From the NCBI RefSeq assembly GCF_964355755.1, contig NC_092670.1:17049201-17113200 (forward strand): a stretch of 64,000 nt of DNA, given 5' to 3'. Shown one piece after another: positions 25,616-38,981 of this stretch. Source of the DNA: Antedon mediterranea. Lineage: Eukaryota; Echinodermata; Crinoidea; Comatulida; Antedonidae. The translations under genes were made by a program, and so were the position numbers. The notes below the pieces were generated by a model, which saw only the letters and a program-made list of their open reading frames with translations, ran no database searches and had not been told where the DNA came from. Numbering within the stretch: the first letter of the stretch is position 1; the number at the start of each line of letters is the position of its first letter.

Positions 25616-25773
25616 CTCTGTCTACATTATCATTATCAAAGTTTATGTGACAAAAAAAGTGTAATGTGCCGATATATGGTAGTGATATGCCCAAATATGG
25701 TAGTGATATGACATCACAATGTTCATGGGCTTTTTTTTTTTATCACACAAAGTTTCATAGTGCAGACAGAGCT
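25616..25773. mobile_element. MITE, family M1, copy 4
   Basis: 'ctctgtctac' left end and 'gcagacagagc' right end; two tatggtagtgatatg units inside. The inner arm near the right has become a T run. Confidence 0.85.
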
Positions 25774-26229
25774 ACAGTATAGTCAAAATATACAGTACAG
25801 AAAACATCAGAAATACTAAATTTAATCAAATTACTTCTGGTATGAATTGGAGCTTTGACAAGTGTCTGCTATCCAACACAAATTGGCATTGACCAAAACA
25901 ACCAGTGAAAACGGACAAACTCGGTCAATATTATTACATTCCACAAGGAATTTAATTAAATAGACCGCAATCGTTATGTCTTCGTTGCTAGGAACCTAAT
26001 GAATCATGTGACGTCAAATGTTTTGGTGTTCTACAGTAAACAAATGTAAAACAGACATCATTTTATGCATTTGAAATGAGTAGATAGGTTTTAATGAAAT
26101 GAGACGTCTGCACATTAAAGTTATAGATTGCCATAATAATCTGTCACGATTATAGGACAATCTGAAAGGTTAAATTTTGCCATCTTCAAACTTGTAAGCG
26201 GCGTACATATTTTTGTGTCTGAACCATGC

Positions 26230-26316
26230 CGCGGATTAGCGTTAGGAATCTGTTACTCCGCGCCAGTGGCGTTAATAACTCTAGCGGGAGAGGGTAGATT
26301 TCATAACGCTAATCCA
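26230..26316. repeat. Inverted repeat ggattagcgtta
   Basis: 'ggattagcgtta' near 26232 and its complement 'taacgctaatcc' near 26303 flank a GC-richer ~60-bp middle. A related sequence with 'gtctgaac' lies around 26690-26815. Likely remnants of one MITE family. Confidence 0.45.
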
Positions 26317-27467
26317 GTGATGCATCAGTGATTTTAACCTTAACCAATGAAAATACACGACCACGATTAGCAGACAGGAACTACATACCGTACCCTATGA
26401 TACGACAGCGAAATAGCAATGTCAAATGTATTTTCAGGTTCAGATTTTAAAGAACAGTAAAGTTGGCGTCAGTAATATGATATTTTCATAAATTAAATCA
26501 ATTAATCAGATAATTGTCCATGTAACAACAAGTTACATTTTAAATTATTTTGAATTAAAATGTACAAGTAGTAAGAACAAATCAGTATATTTGAAGGTAA
26601 ACATTATATAAATAAAAATAAAAAAAATAATGTAAACTTTCATGCAGTTGTCATGAATGTATACATATAGTTCTATCTGCTTTGACCTGATCAGAGTGTT
26701 TAAACGCAAGGCATTGGAATGTTGATCGTTGTGTCTGAACACCTTGGCTTTTAACGCCACGGATTACCGTACGCCTTGCGTAGATAACTCCACCGTAACT
26801 CCGTGAGTCTGAACATACCCTTTGTGAGCTACATAAATTAAACAAACCATCCATGCATAAATTAACAGTGATTTTGGTAGTCAATCAGTACAACTTACAT
26901 TTCAGCTGTATCAGACAATTGCCGATTCTCAAGAAAAGACTAGATAGAAAAGTAGAACCTATTTAAATTAAACACCAGGCTGTCCATAAATGGTACAGTC
27001 CCCGCAAACCACACCTTCAAGTGGCAGCATTAAACTGTAACAAAATATCTGCTGATACTAGAAGCTATTTCCTTATACACAAAGACAATAATATTAATAA
27101 TTTACTTAATCATTTTTCCTTGTATACCATTTTATATATAAATTTACAGGCATAGAGAAACCTTATTTATACCAATATTTGCAGTATAATACTTATCACT
27201 AGCATCAACCTCTGACTAAAGTAGTTTTAATAATTTTAATTTAATAGATATTGCATGATTCCATTTACTTACAGTACTGTATTTTTATTATGAGACAGTG
27301 TACAGTACTGATTAAATGCAGAGTTCATGTTGACATAAATTTTTATTTGAATGGATATTGTCTATGGTGTCTTCAAATGTTAATTTAATCTAGAGAGAGT
27401 GATCAATGAGGAGACTAAAGCAAATTTACTTTAAACATTGAACTTATTTGGTTGAACCATGTCACGA

Positions 27468-27641
27468 ATCACAGTCAATATCATATCAGTGGGCCCCGTG
27501 GATCCAAGGCGGTTGCGCTTGGGGCATCACAGTCAATATCATATCAGTGGGCCCCGTGGATCCAAGGCAGTTGCGCTTGGGGCATCACAGTCAATATCAT
27601 ATCAGTGGGCCCCGTGGATCCAAGGCGGTTGCGCTTGGGGC
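27468..27641. repeat. 58-bp GC-rich tandem repeat, 3 copies
   Basis: Three nearly identical 58-bp units (27468, 27526, 27584), each with 'cagtgggccccgtggatcc' and 'ttgcgcttggggc'. GC content far above the surroundings. 58 is not a multiple of three, yet all three forward frames are open because the unit has no forward stop codon in any frame. I treat it as non-coding. Confidence 0.95.
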
Positions 27642-28965
27642 ACACTCCCCTTTTTGACAGCTAAAATGAAATTATGAATTATTTTTTGATATCTAATTTT
27701 GACACAATATTATTATATTGTAAGGGATGTTGGGGCTCGCCCCTGATTATATCAAGGTGGCCATTTAAAAAAAATATAAACATCTATTTTGTAATACATT
27801 TTTTTATTTGACTGGTTTAAATACTAAAAAACAACCAAAGGTGGAAATGAAGAGTTTATAAAATAATAATTCAGAAAATAATAAACAGAACATTAAACTA
27901 AACAACAAATAAAAAAGAGGAAATACAACAATGTGACCATTTCATAACTGATAGAGTGTGGATGTTAAAATGTAATGGTTATACAATATACTAACAAGAT
28001 TTTAAATCATACTCTAATTTTATACAATAACATCCATCACCTGTCTTTCCAGCACTTATGAACAAATCACGGTTAACCTTTCACCTCTCGTTTATGGTTC
28101 TAATAAAAGCATTTCTGCTAGATGGGATCAATTGACTAAATTATTATCAACGATGAGTTAATAGCTTAAAATAATCCATCAATCATACAAAACAACCAAA
28201 TGGGTTTTCTGTTTCACTTAAGTTTAAGTGAACAATAATTGGTCATTTACAGTGTACAGGTAATATCTATAATTAAAATAAATAATACAAATATAGACAG
28301 TTAATAAACTTGGTAGGAATACTAATATTAATATACAAAGTATAAGGATTGAAATTTAAAACAGTTCACAAAATAAAATGTTGGTCCTCTTTAAAATCAG
28401 AAGTCATAAATATTATTGTGGAATAATTGTTACACCAAGATTAAATGCTAAAATAAAATCTATAATTGGATTGACATTTCAAACACATCTGTTAAATTTT
28501 GCTAACAATTGTTCTGTGATAAAAACATAAAAATTACAATAGGTGAAAACAAGCTTTCTTACTAATATAGTAATATCTATTATTTAGATCATACTTAGAT
28601 CATTATTATATACAACTTAATACAGTGTACTGATGTATATACAGTACTACTATACTGTAGGTTAAGACCATGTTCTGTATTAAAATTCAAGCAACTGAGC
28701 ATTTAAAAGCATTAATTATCCTGACTAATTTTTTTCAATGAATTCTATAGTACAGTTGGGTATTCGTACCATTTTAAAATAGTACCTAGGGAAGATTTTC
28801 ATTTAACAATTTTGTTTAGCAATATTGCTAATCAAACTGATTTTTAAGTTGAGAAACATAGTTTTGTATTGTATTTTTTGCTACACAATTTTCAAAATGT
28901 GTAGCAATAAGGTTGTTTTGTATAGCTTTGTGCTACGCTACACTGGCGAAAATGTTCCCTGGTAC

Positions 28966-29076
28966 CATGGTCTATCTATAACATTAGTATCATGGTCTAT
29001 CTATAACATTAGTATCATGGTCTATCTATAACATTAGTACCATGGTCTATCTATAACATTAGTACCATGGTCTATA
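28966..29076. repeat. 25-bp tandem repeat, ~4.5 copies
   Basis: Units start at 28966, 28991, 29016, 29041 and 29066: 'catggtctatctataac' then 'attagta' with a c/t end variant. Confidence 0.95.
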
Positions 29077-29394
29077 CCAAAATAGTAGAAAACCAACAAA
29101 ACAAATTTAACCATCACCAAGAGACTTTCTCATACAGAAATTCAAAGCGACAAAAAAGGAGTGCCGACTACGACACTAATAAATCAGGATTAAAGATAGA
29201 TGAAGGCGCGTCGACCTACAGACGTAATCAAGAGATCTCAAAGTGATCTATAATAAGCTCTTGTAATGTTGGTGTCAATCTACTTCAGCTATGTTAGTAA
29301 TGACATTTCTAATGTAAAGTTTGAAATCACATGATGTACAGTACTGTATATCACTAGTAATCATAATTTATAATGTTATCTCAATTTGCTACAG

Positions 29395-29515
29395 TAAAAC
29401 CTCTATTAAGAGGACAACTTGGGACCCGCTTAATAAATAGGGTCACATAGGGTTAAACAAATAATTCTCACCATTTATTTCACCGGAGAGTGTCCCTTTA
29501 CAGTAATAGAGTGTT
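29395..29515. repeat. Degraded DNA-element-like repeat (cctctattaagaggaca)
   Basis: 'aacctctattaagaggaca' followed by 'acttgggacc' and later 'gtgtccctttacagtaatagagtg'. The opening motif with its weak inverted counterpart is of a type widespread in invertebrate genomes. Boundaries uncertain. Confidence 0.4.
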
Positions 29516-29796
29516 CTTTTTTTTTATCAGTCTGAATTATTCATTGTTATGTTATGCCCATATAGCTTATAATAGACTCCTTTGTTTTCTAGTGTCTCTA
29601 TATGTATTCCTCTTTTACCAATATTCTATCAGTACCTAATGATCGAAAGTACTCGTACAATAAATATTTTATTTTGAGGGAGAAACTATAACTTTGTCTG
29701 TTTTATTTTTAGAGTAATTACATTTTATGCAATGTAGACACCAGATCAGCAATGTATATACTGGTACCAATGTTAATAGCAGAAGTAGGAACATAC

Positions 29797-29873
29797 ACTG
29801 TCTATACACAAACTAGTTTGACAAAAAAAAAGTGTGATGTGCACAAATATGGTAGTTTGATAGTGTAGACAGA
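29797..29873. mobile_element. MITE, family M1, copy 5 (internally deleted)
   Basis: Short copy: 'ctgtctatacacaaactag', 'aaagtgtgatgtgcacaaa', one 'atatggtag', then directly the right terminus 'tttgatagtgtagacag'. Much of the right arm is missing. Confidence 0.85.
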
Positions 29874-30329
29874 TTTTTAGATTTTAAATGGCTAAACTTT
29901 AAAAAATTAGCTGCACGAGTATGAAAAAAAAAATATTCATCTAAATATATTTCAAGGTAAATAATTAATTATTGGATAATTCAAACCAAACAGTGGAAGT
30001 AATGCAAATCAAACGAGTAAAATAAATATAATCAGACTTGAATTTGATAATAGCCTGTGCTCTCAACAACAATCAATAATAAATCATTTTGAAGTTAATA
30101 GAGGTAATGCTCTGGTCATCAAATACGTTTGAAAGAACACGTTGATTGTTATTTTATAAAGATTATGAAGATCTTGATATTGATAGAAATGGATAGGCGA
30201 TACTTTATTAATCTCAGTGCTTACTCATGAGTAAAAACGATGACCATATTTTTCATTCAATTATCTATTATGACACTTTCGATAGGAACTTTTAAAGTAG
30301 GTTGTAATTCCTGGCAAAGGGAAGTGGTT

Positions 30330-30431
30330 GGATGCAACGCAAGACGTGCATGTAAACGCAAGTAATTTCACCAATCGACAGATCATCTGAAATGTTGCTT
30401 GTGATTGGTCAAATTACTTTACGTTGCATCC
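30330..30431. repeat. Short inverted-repeat element
   Basis: Left 'ggatgcaacg' and 'aagtaatttcaccaatc' are mirrored on the right by 'gattggtcaaattactt' and 'cgttgcatcc'. About 100 bp, MITE-like, non-coding. Confidence 0.6.
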
Positions 30432-32073
30432 TAGCAGTTGAAACGTTTGAAGTTGGTCATGCTTGAATAAACTTGATCTAATTAAATGACAATGAAAGAA
30501 TGTGTAGTAAATCAAATTTAAACTATTCGATAGTTGTTGTGATTTCACACCTCACAAAAGATTTTTAATTAGTATCTCAAGCTGTTAAGATAATTGCTGA
30601 ACTTTCAACATAAGGTGATCAAGTGAACAATAAAATTTAAAAATAAAACATATTTTTGTAATTCTAAATTAGGCCTACACTAGGCCTACAAACAATTACA
30701 TACTGTCTGTACTGAAAAACATCATGCCCAGTCAGAATAATAAAATTGTAATACCTTAGGCTTAGCCTACATTTTGTTTTTCATTATTCTCAAACAATTC
30801 TATAAATAATTACTCTAATTTACATTAAAAAATGTATCGAAACAATTTCGAAGTGAACAAAAGTAGGCCTACTTCGTCGTAGTAGACTCAACCAAAGTTG
30901 TACTTCCTTCCGGTTGGGCTTCTATACACAGTACACCCAGTGTAAAACAACAAAGTGGTGCCTTGCTGCCTACATATTTCATACAACATATGCCAATATC
31001 TTTACTAATTGAATCTTAATTTCAAAACAAAGTATACCGTGTGGAAATACTTACCATAATTATCAATAATTTCAATTAAGGAATTGAAGACTCGTAACTT
31101 AGGAACCGTTTTAACGATTTAAAGGGTCAAGAAACGACTCGCACAGTTTTGCTCGCGCCACTGCACATGGAAAATACCGTACACATGGCATGAATGGAAA
31201 TCAGTGACATGTGACGTCATTTACGAGACTCCGGGTGTTACACGACTATGTATTAAGTTTGGGACGTTTTCAAAAACGTAAATACAGGTACTGTAATAAC
31301 AGTCCTATTATTATAATTTTGACACTTTACGCTGTAAGAATAAAAATAAGAACACTTTTTTTAGAAAATAAATTAAGAGTAGGCCTACACTGCTGTACAA
31401 AGCCGTCAGAATGTCCATTTATCAAGAGCGCCCTCAACAATCGTAAATATGTATAGGCAAAGATCTTATAAGATCTTTGGTATAGGTGTATTCTCCCGAG
31501 ACAAAGACAATCCAAACAATGGATAGGAATCAAATCGAGTTTTAACCAACCAAATTCTAACCTAATAAAGATATTTCTTTATAGAAATTGAAATAAATCA
31601 TATATGTATTGCAAATTTATTTTCTTTATACTGTAATATTTATAAAAACAACACTGCATTTTGTAAATTTTAAAGCAACCCTATTAGAAAATGGAATAGT
31701 CAAGCAGACGACAAATAAACTAAACTTTTTTCAAAACTTAGTTGCAACACCACCAAAACTTTCCTGTATATTATTGGTCATCCGCATTTTAGCGGATATC
31801 AACCAATGGAATTGTAAGTTTATACAACAATACCTGGAATAGAGATTATAGAGATATAAGTAACTTTCGTATCTTATTATAAGTATAATTATTTTTCCAT
31901 CAAACTTAGTCTAGGCCTAGGCCTATATAGGCCTCTCTTTACCCAATTACTCGATGACGTGCATTACATCAAGTGTAGGTCTAATCCCTGGTCGGACGTC
32001 TTATTCCTATCTGTTTTGCATAGAGCATAGGCCTAGGACTTCCATGTGTTACAAAAATGAAATCTATAAGTAA

Positions 32074-32094
32074 TTTTGTGTGTGTGTGTGTGTT
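32074..32094. repeat. (GT)n microsatellite
   Basis: Uninterrupted gt dinucleotides, about nine. Confidence 0.9.
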
Positions 32095-33597
32095 TGGCCG
32101 CTAAAACTTCATAAAAATGCAGTTGAATGAAATAAAAAATATGATATACTGTAACCGATAAAAAATATAAATGCATTAGAATGTCATACGACCACATACT
32201 AGCTAGGCAGTTGACAGTTTGCTTGACAGCCTCTTGGTAAACTACTTGACAAATTACTTTACTACAGCAAAGATTGCCACAAGTTATTTTGGTTGTTATG
32301 TTGCATAAATATAATACTGTAAATAAAACAGAGCAAAAAACAATTTATTATATATCAAGCAACAGTTTATTGAGATAAAAGTTATTTACATTACAATGGA
32401 GAATACTTGTTTTTATTCACTGATTTAAGGTATCCATTCGAAGCCATCAAGTACCAAAATTAGGCCAAATAAACAAATTAGTCTATTCCACATCCAGGAT
32501 TTGTTCTTTAAATGAGGGACTATTTATCATAGCTACTTTTTTAACAAACTTGATGGTGATATTTAACCATTATGATTGAGATCATTCATTTTCTATGGTA
32601 AATTGTTTTGTGCGATTCTTACAGAATAAAAAAAGAACTATGGTAAGAAAATTCATGTGGCTTTAAAATTTGAAACTGAACGGAACGTGAAACTATTTGT
32701 TTTATTTGGCCTTTATTTGCTTTAAGAATTGCAAAAGACTCTTGGCAATAATATTATCACAATTGGCAAAAAGCAAGTAATAAAATTCTTTTGTATTTTG
32801 AAACGGCAACCTGATAAAAGTAGAAAAATATAATATATGTTAAACCTAATTTGTAGCCCTTATTTACCTGAATATAAATTTTGTTCACACTTTCAGAGGA
32901 ATTTTTCTGTCGCTTTGTGAATGTTAATAAATTCAAAATTTCCAATTCAGAGGTTGTTTTGGAAGGTTTACAAAGTATTGATATGATTGCACTTTTCAAC
33001 ATAAACATTTTGACAAATATTTGTGACACTATTTACATAAAACAACACTGTTGAAATAAATTCTATGCATTTTTGTCAATACATTTTTAAAATTTATTTC
33101 CTTTTTGGTTTTTTATTTAGATATACTGTATTTTGTTTCTGTAAAAATAAAGAGTTTAAAACAATTTTGTTAATTTTACAACCTTTTGTAATTGAATTCA
33201 ATTTGCACGTTGACCTTAATTAGGGTATAAATGTATACATTTTGCACATAAAGTGGAAATTTATTATTAATTGATTTTTTATTTCTTGCATTTTTGTTTT
33301 GAAAGGATTCAGGAAATATTTTGATTAAAAAATTATTAATAACACTGTTTATCAATCTAAATTTAAGTAGGCAATATAGTTTTGTATTGCAATGTGTTTG
33401 CCATATTATTTGATGCGTAGCAATAAAGGTGGTATTGTGTAGCATTTGGATGCTATACTGGCACAAATGTTCCCTGAATTACCATTAATGACTGGAATGG
33501 TTCAACTAAATTCCCAAAAAATATATTTTCTTTAACCATATAACTGTTTTGTTTTACGTAAAATTGCTGGTTCATCTACCTTAATAATTAATAAAAT

Positions 33598-33639
33598 CAT
33601 GTCCTTGAGCACTTTGTGGATATGTGCGCTCTATAAATC

Positions 33640-33670
<31 letters not shown>
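33598..33670. repeat. Retroelement-like 3' tail with (TTA)n
   Basis: 'ttgagcactttgtggatatg' then 'tgcgctctataaatc' followed by about ten att/tta triplets. This arrangement is a common 3' end of dispersed invertebrate retroelements. Only the tail is seen, so it is probably a 5'-truncated copy. Confidence 0.55.
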
Positions 33671-33967
33671 ATAATAAAAACAAAGTATTCATTGACAACA
33701 AGTTTTTGCTATTTTATCTATCTAATCAATGGTTCTATGAATTATATAGTTATCTGAAATTGATTTAGAAAAGAAACCTGATCATTAAAAAAAAATGTAT
33801 TGTAAAGAAATTACTAAATAAATCATAATAGCAATTTATAGTATAAATGTATCAAATAATAAATAAATGATATTAAAACGACTGATCTTCTAGAAATTAA
33901 ATTAGTTTGTATTGTACATCATCATAAGTAAACTAAAATAATTGGTGATAAACAAAATTTAATTATT

Positions 33968-34204
33968 AGGGGCCTTTCGATTTGTGACGATTGGCAACTA
34001 TGTCATGTTTATAAACTGTGTGCAAGTGAGGTATTCGGACATTTGTCTTAGCTCTTCACCTCAACATAGTTCTGATACTTTCTAGGTCCTTCCTCGGACA
34101 CAGTTTTGAATGGTTTCTAAGTCCTGGCGATGACTGACGACACATTGGTTGACCTGACCTAGCTTTGTCATCGATCCCCGGTCGTTGCAAATCGAAAGCT
34201 CCCT
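33968..34204. mobile_element. MITE, family M2 (Harbinger-like TIR), best-preserved copy
   Basis: Left end 'aggggcctttcgatttgtga' and right end 'tgcaaatcgaaagctccct' are inverted matches, flanked by a 3-bp duplication att (33965-33967 and 34205-34207). A 3-bp duplication fits PIF/Harbinger. The interior has two 'cggaca'/'gtccga'-type segments in opposite orientation. Non-coding. Confidence 0.75.
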
Positions 34205-34250
34205 ATTTGTTTGAAAGGATGATTTTCATCAACTTTCACGAATACCAATA

Positions 34251-34402
34251 CCCAGGGGTGGGTGCAGGGGGAGCGCTAAGGGTAAGCACTCCCACCTTTC
34301 ACAGAAAAAATGAAATTTGGACATACTATTAATATTATATGTTAGATATGTTAGTGCTTCCCAGTTTAAAAATTCATGGACCCAACCCCCCCTCCCCCTT
34401 CC
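34251..34402. repeat. GC-rich repeat fragment
   Basis: Opens 'caggggtgggtgcaggggg' and closes 'cccaaccccccctccccc', a weak G/C inverted pair in an AT-rich background. Probably an old DNA-element copy; family not identified. Confidence 0.35.
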
Positions 34403-37400
34403 CCATTTAAAGCTTCTAGTGATTTTATACTTAATGTTTCAAACATTTCATCACTTCTGAAATCATGCATTCTATGTATAATCATTTTCATTCTTTATCT
34501 TCTTGTTTCACTCATGCACTTAACACATATTAGAACATAACAGGGTCGTAGCCACAAGAATGAAAATGATGCGTTTTTTAGAAGGAGAAGAATTAGGTCA
34601 CTGGTACAGTTGTCAAAGGGTCCCTACTAAGTCTCAGAGACGGTAGCCTACTGAGCAGTTTTAATTACATATTAATGATATTCTTGTTAAATTAAAGTTA
34701 TAAATAATTGAAAAATTGGGGGTTGGAGTAAAAAAGGGTGAAATAAGATGCAACATTACTGGTGGCTACGGCCATGCTTGTAAACAGACCTGCTGAACAA
34801 AGCATTCATAAACAACATACAGTAGGTATGTTTTCAAGAGTTTCATCATAATTTACAAATGATATCAATCAATCTGCATCTCATACTACTTCTATTTATA
34901 ATGTTTTAATATATATTTTGCAAATGTATATGAGCAGCTTATTAGCAAGCAGGCAATTTATATTATTTATTAGTTTGAGCCAATTTGGTGTTCAATTTAA
35001 AGTTCATAAATTAAAGTACAATTTACTAATGTGTATGACATTTGATTGTGATATCCTAGGCTGTCATTTATCAATCCTTTGCTTATGCTAAATATAAAGC
35101 ATTGTTTGTGAAAAACTGAAACTTTTTCTTTTTTTGAACCTTTTTTCAGGGAATGGATTTTGAAATCTATTAAGAAAAAAATAATGTTTTGGCTATTTTG
35201 GAAAATTACTTAAGCAAGATAATTGACTTAAAAAAAAGTTAAGATGATTATTTTTGCTAAGCAAGTTTGATAAATCTGACTCCTGGTATCAGGAAAATGT
35301 TGAAAACTTAATCAATAATGCCTCAGCTTCTACACATTACTAAAAATAAGTCATTTTCACAGGTAAATTGCATATCACATTAAAAGTTATACACAGTACA
35401 ACTTTCTTAGTATAAAATGACTGGAAATATGTCTTCTTTCTTGATAGAAGTGATCAAAGAATATATGGTTTCGTCACAATTACCAACAGTTTGTGGACTT
35501 TATACTTCTTGCTGTCATGTTAGAAGTGAATCAACAGCATTCTTCATCATTCGGTGAGTATTATCATTCCGCAGGTAATTGCTGTGATGTTTAGGCCTAC
35601 TTGTATTGTTTTGATCAAATATGAATTTGGCATAAGTGGTGTCTGTAATAAAAAAAAAATATTAAAACATGACTGCTATAATATAACCCACCAACTATTA
35701 ATTTGTTAGCAGCGCATGCCTATTTTTATGCAGATTATAAGGCAGGGGTGCGCTAACATTAAATATGAATACCAATATATTTTTAATCTCATATCAAAAT
35801 AGGGAGCAACCCCTAGGGCCCCCAGCGGATTTTGAGAATAATCACAAATATGTTTTCCAGTGTCTATTCAGAGTTTTTAATTTTGATTGGATTTAATTAC
35901 TGTAAATAAAAGTAAAGTTAAAAACCATGATTGCTGCCCTCTATATAAGAGCTTATTTTAGTATTACCGTATGCAAAGCTTTACTGTGTAAGCTTAGGCT
36001 AAAAATTAGAAATACATTTTTGAAAATAAAAGTATGGTAGTTATATTTCAGTAGTAATATCTGAAACCTATACTGTATTATATATAGAGGCCCATGGTGA
36101 TTTCTTCAGTCAAATTTTTATATTGCTAAGGGATGGCAACAACTTTTTCTTTAGTATGGAATAAACTTAAAGTGAAGCATATGCTCATATACAACATTGG
36201 AAGAAACTCTTATTAACACAATTTTAAAAGTGAAATTGATTTAATAGAAAAATAGATTAGGCCTAGCAGTTGAGCAAAAATAAAAAAGTTTATTTTTTAT
36301 TTTATTTATTAAACTTTTTTTAATGAGGGTGACTCATAAGAGCCGAGGTTGACATGCATCAGGCCCTCAACACTTAAAAAATAGGATACAAATACGAAAA
36401 ACAAGAAAATGAATGACAAAAAGGAAAAAGTTTCATTTGCTTTGCTTATATAAAAATATAGGCCTCAAATTATAACATACCGTAATACATTACATTATTT
36501 TAGATGGTAAAATAATCCAGTAAGTGACTTTACATGCATGGTGTACACCGAAAAGTACATCTATTAGGTACCTTGTAGTGTAAAGCCATTGGGATTAGAG
36601 GTCATACTCTTTATACTTTAATAATCAATTTTAAACCTGTTGCACTCAGATATCCAACTGTGATGTATAATATCATTTACAACTTGGCTATATATGGTTT
36701 TTAACATTTTGGTTTGTATAAAAAGTTTCGTGTATAATGTTTTAAATATTTGGAAGTATCTTGTGCTTTCTGGTTGTTTTCTGCCACTCACACTCATGAC
36801 TGTCAAAAGTTCCTTTATAAGTCATGTATTACTATTAGGTTTGGCAAAATGATGACTTTTATTTTAAATTAAAACATGTGACACAAAATAACCTACATTT
36901 TCTGCAAAAGTGCAAAAAGTTTACCAAAAAAAGAATTATATTTTGCCATTTAAATGACACAAAATGTAAAAAAAAATGAAATTATGTTAATGGAATATAA
37001 GTGAAACATTTTATAAGGGCTAGGGAAAATATTAATTATCATTTAATGCTGATACAGGATTATGAAAGCCATGTTATGAAAGATAAAGAATCAACAGTCA
37101 TGTAACTGCAAGGATGTGGGTTAGTTCACTTACAGATAAATTAGCTGAAAGTTCAGACGGTCACATGTCTAGAAGTTCTCATTAGTAATTATTATTCCAA
37201 TGTCAAATTTAGTTAAATCTTTATGATTTATACATGTTTTACAACTTAATTTATGTGTAATTTATTGTTAGTGGTTATATTTAACAATACTATTATTTAT
37301 TTTCTTTGGTTCAAATTAATTTGATATCCATGAGAAAAAGTAAATTATAGACAGTGTCTATTTACAGTATGTCCAAAATGTGTTTTGCCTATTTATTAGA

Positions 37401-38124
37401 AAGTTTATTTTATGTTTGCCAGTAAAATGTTATGTTTACATTGTTTTTAATGGAGTTTATAAGCTGAAGTTTAGGGTTCATTTAGAATGTGGCTAGGAAA
37501 TTTAAGGCATCCTTTGTGATAATTAAATTATCTTTATTTCCATTTACAATTTTTTTTTCAATGTAATATAAATGAATTGATCCACTGTGCCATTTTGTAT
37601 CACCTCAATATTAATAATCACTGGCTTTCGTATGTGTCATACAAACTGTGACAGGAAAGAATTTGAGGTTTTATAATTACTATCATGTATAAAGCATTAA
37701 GCTTTTCAAACATTATGTTGAAAGCATAATATATTTATTTTCCTATTTCATTAAAATCGTTCATAATATCGCTAATAGCAATCTAATATATTAATGATGA
37801 TGAACTATAAAAATATAATACATTAAAAAAAACCAAAAAACTATATCAAACATTCTAATAGAAAACATTTGAAAATATTATTACAGGTTCCAATGGTTGG
37901 TTGGTGAGAGTGAAATGACGCAAATATAGAATCATACAAAATGTGACTTAAAACTCAACTACTTTCAATAGCTCCATATTGTTATCATTTCCTTCAATGG
38001 AATTTTCCACATGCGGCTTAAGCAAACTAGTGTAGGTGCTTATCTAATCTAAATCTATTTTGAGCTATAGGCCTCGTAATATGTCATCAAGGTCTTTTAA
38101 CCACAAATTCAATTTAAAAAGAGA

Positions 38125-38257
38125 TTGTGTACTATCAAAATAGTTTGATAAAAAAAGTGTGATAAGTGCCTAAATATGGTAGTGATATGTCCAAATATGG
38201 CAGTGATGATGTACATATGGGCACCACATTTAGCTTGATAGTGTAGACAGAGCTTTA
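38125..38257. mobile_element. MITE, family M1, copy 6
   Basis: Left end worn ('tgtgtactatcaaaatag'), right end 'gatagtgtagacagagcttta' well kept; two tatggtagtgatatg-like units inside. It lies about 0.7 kb past the KirB stop, so it could be in a KirB 3' intron. Confidence 0.85.
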
Positions 38258-38973
38258 CAGCCGCAAAATGATTTTTACAAGTCAGTATTAACATGTATGT
38301 TTTTATTTTTCTGTTGACCTAAAATTCAATCGTTGGCCTAAAATGCATAAGCATATGTTTGAGTTATAAAAATAAGCCCCTTGAACTCATTAAGTTCTAA
38401 TTAGAAAAAGATTTGTAAAAAAAGAAAGTGTCAACTCTGCAATTATCTTGACCACAAATGTGGTTTAATGTTTTGTGTTTGCTTTCTTAATATTTAACAG
38501 TAGTTCACTATATATTTCTATGATTCAAACAATTAAAAAACAAGTTGTTTTATGTTTATTTCAAGCCTCCTTCTAATGAATGATTATGAAAATCTATAAT
38601 AATTTGGTACCTGTACTTTGTAATTTTTTAAAATTTGGATGGTATGGTCTTATATCTGCCAAAGGTTTATTTAATGAATTTTATCATTTTAGGAAATTAC
38701 ATGGAATTACAATAGGAAGTAGATTAAGTTATTCTCATTAAATAATTAGATACTAAACTCATGGTCACTTTTTGCCAATTGATTAAGTGTAAAAGATTTA
38801 TTTTAAGAACACTAAAAAAATCTAACTATCAAAATGAGCAAATCAACTAGGCACAACCTGTAAACATTAGCTAAATATTTTAGGAAAATGTACTACCAAA
38901 TTGCTAATTTGTTGAATTTTGAGCCAAAGTGACAATTATATATTTAAAAGTTTGAATATTTTAATAAGAATAT

Positions 38974-38981
38974 TTACCTCA
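38974..38981 (-). other. Putative 5' splice donor just after KirB stop
   Basis: Minus strand GAG|GTAAAT with the exon end at 38978, only 4 nt after the TGA at 38984-38982. Predicts a 3' UTR intron as in KirA and KirD. Confidence 0.5.

Larger units (their letters stand above)
23484..38970. other. Intergenic stretch between KirA and KirB
   Basis: AT-rich with listed MITEs, minisatellites and simple repeats. No protein-coding exon recognised. It should contain the KirA promoter and 5' non-coding exon and perhaps a KirB 3' UTR exon, none of which can be placed from sequence alone. Confidence 0.55.

Noticed and set aside
27448-27677. Three overlapping forward coding frames
   Set aside because: They are produced by a stop-free 58-bp unit whose length is not a multiple of three.
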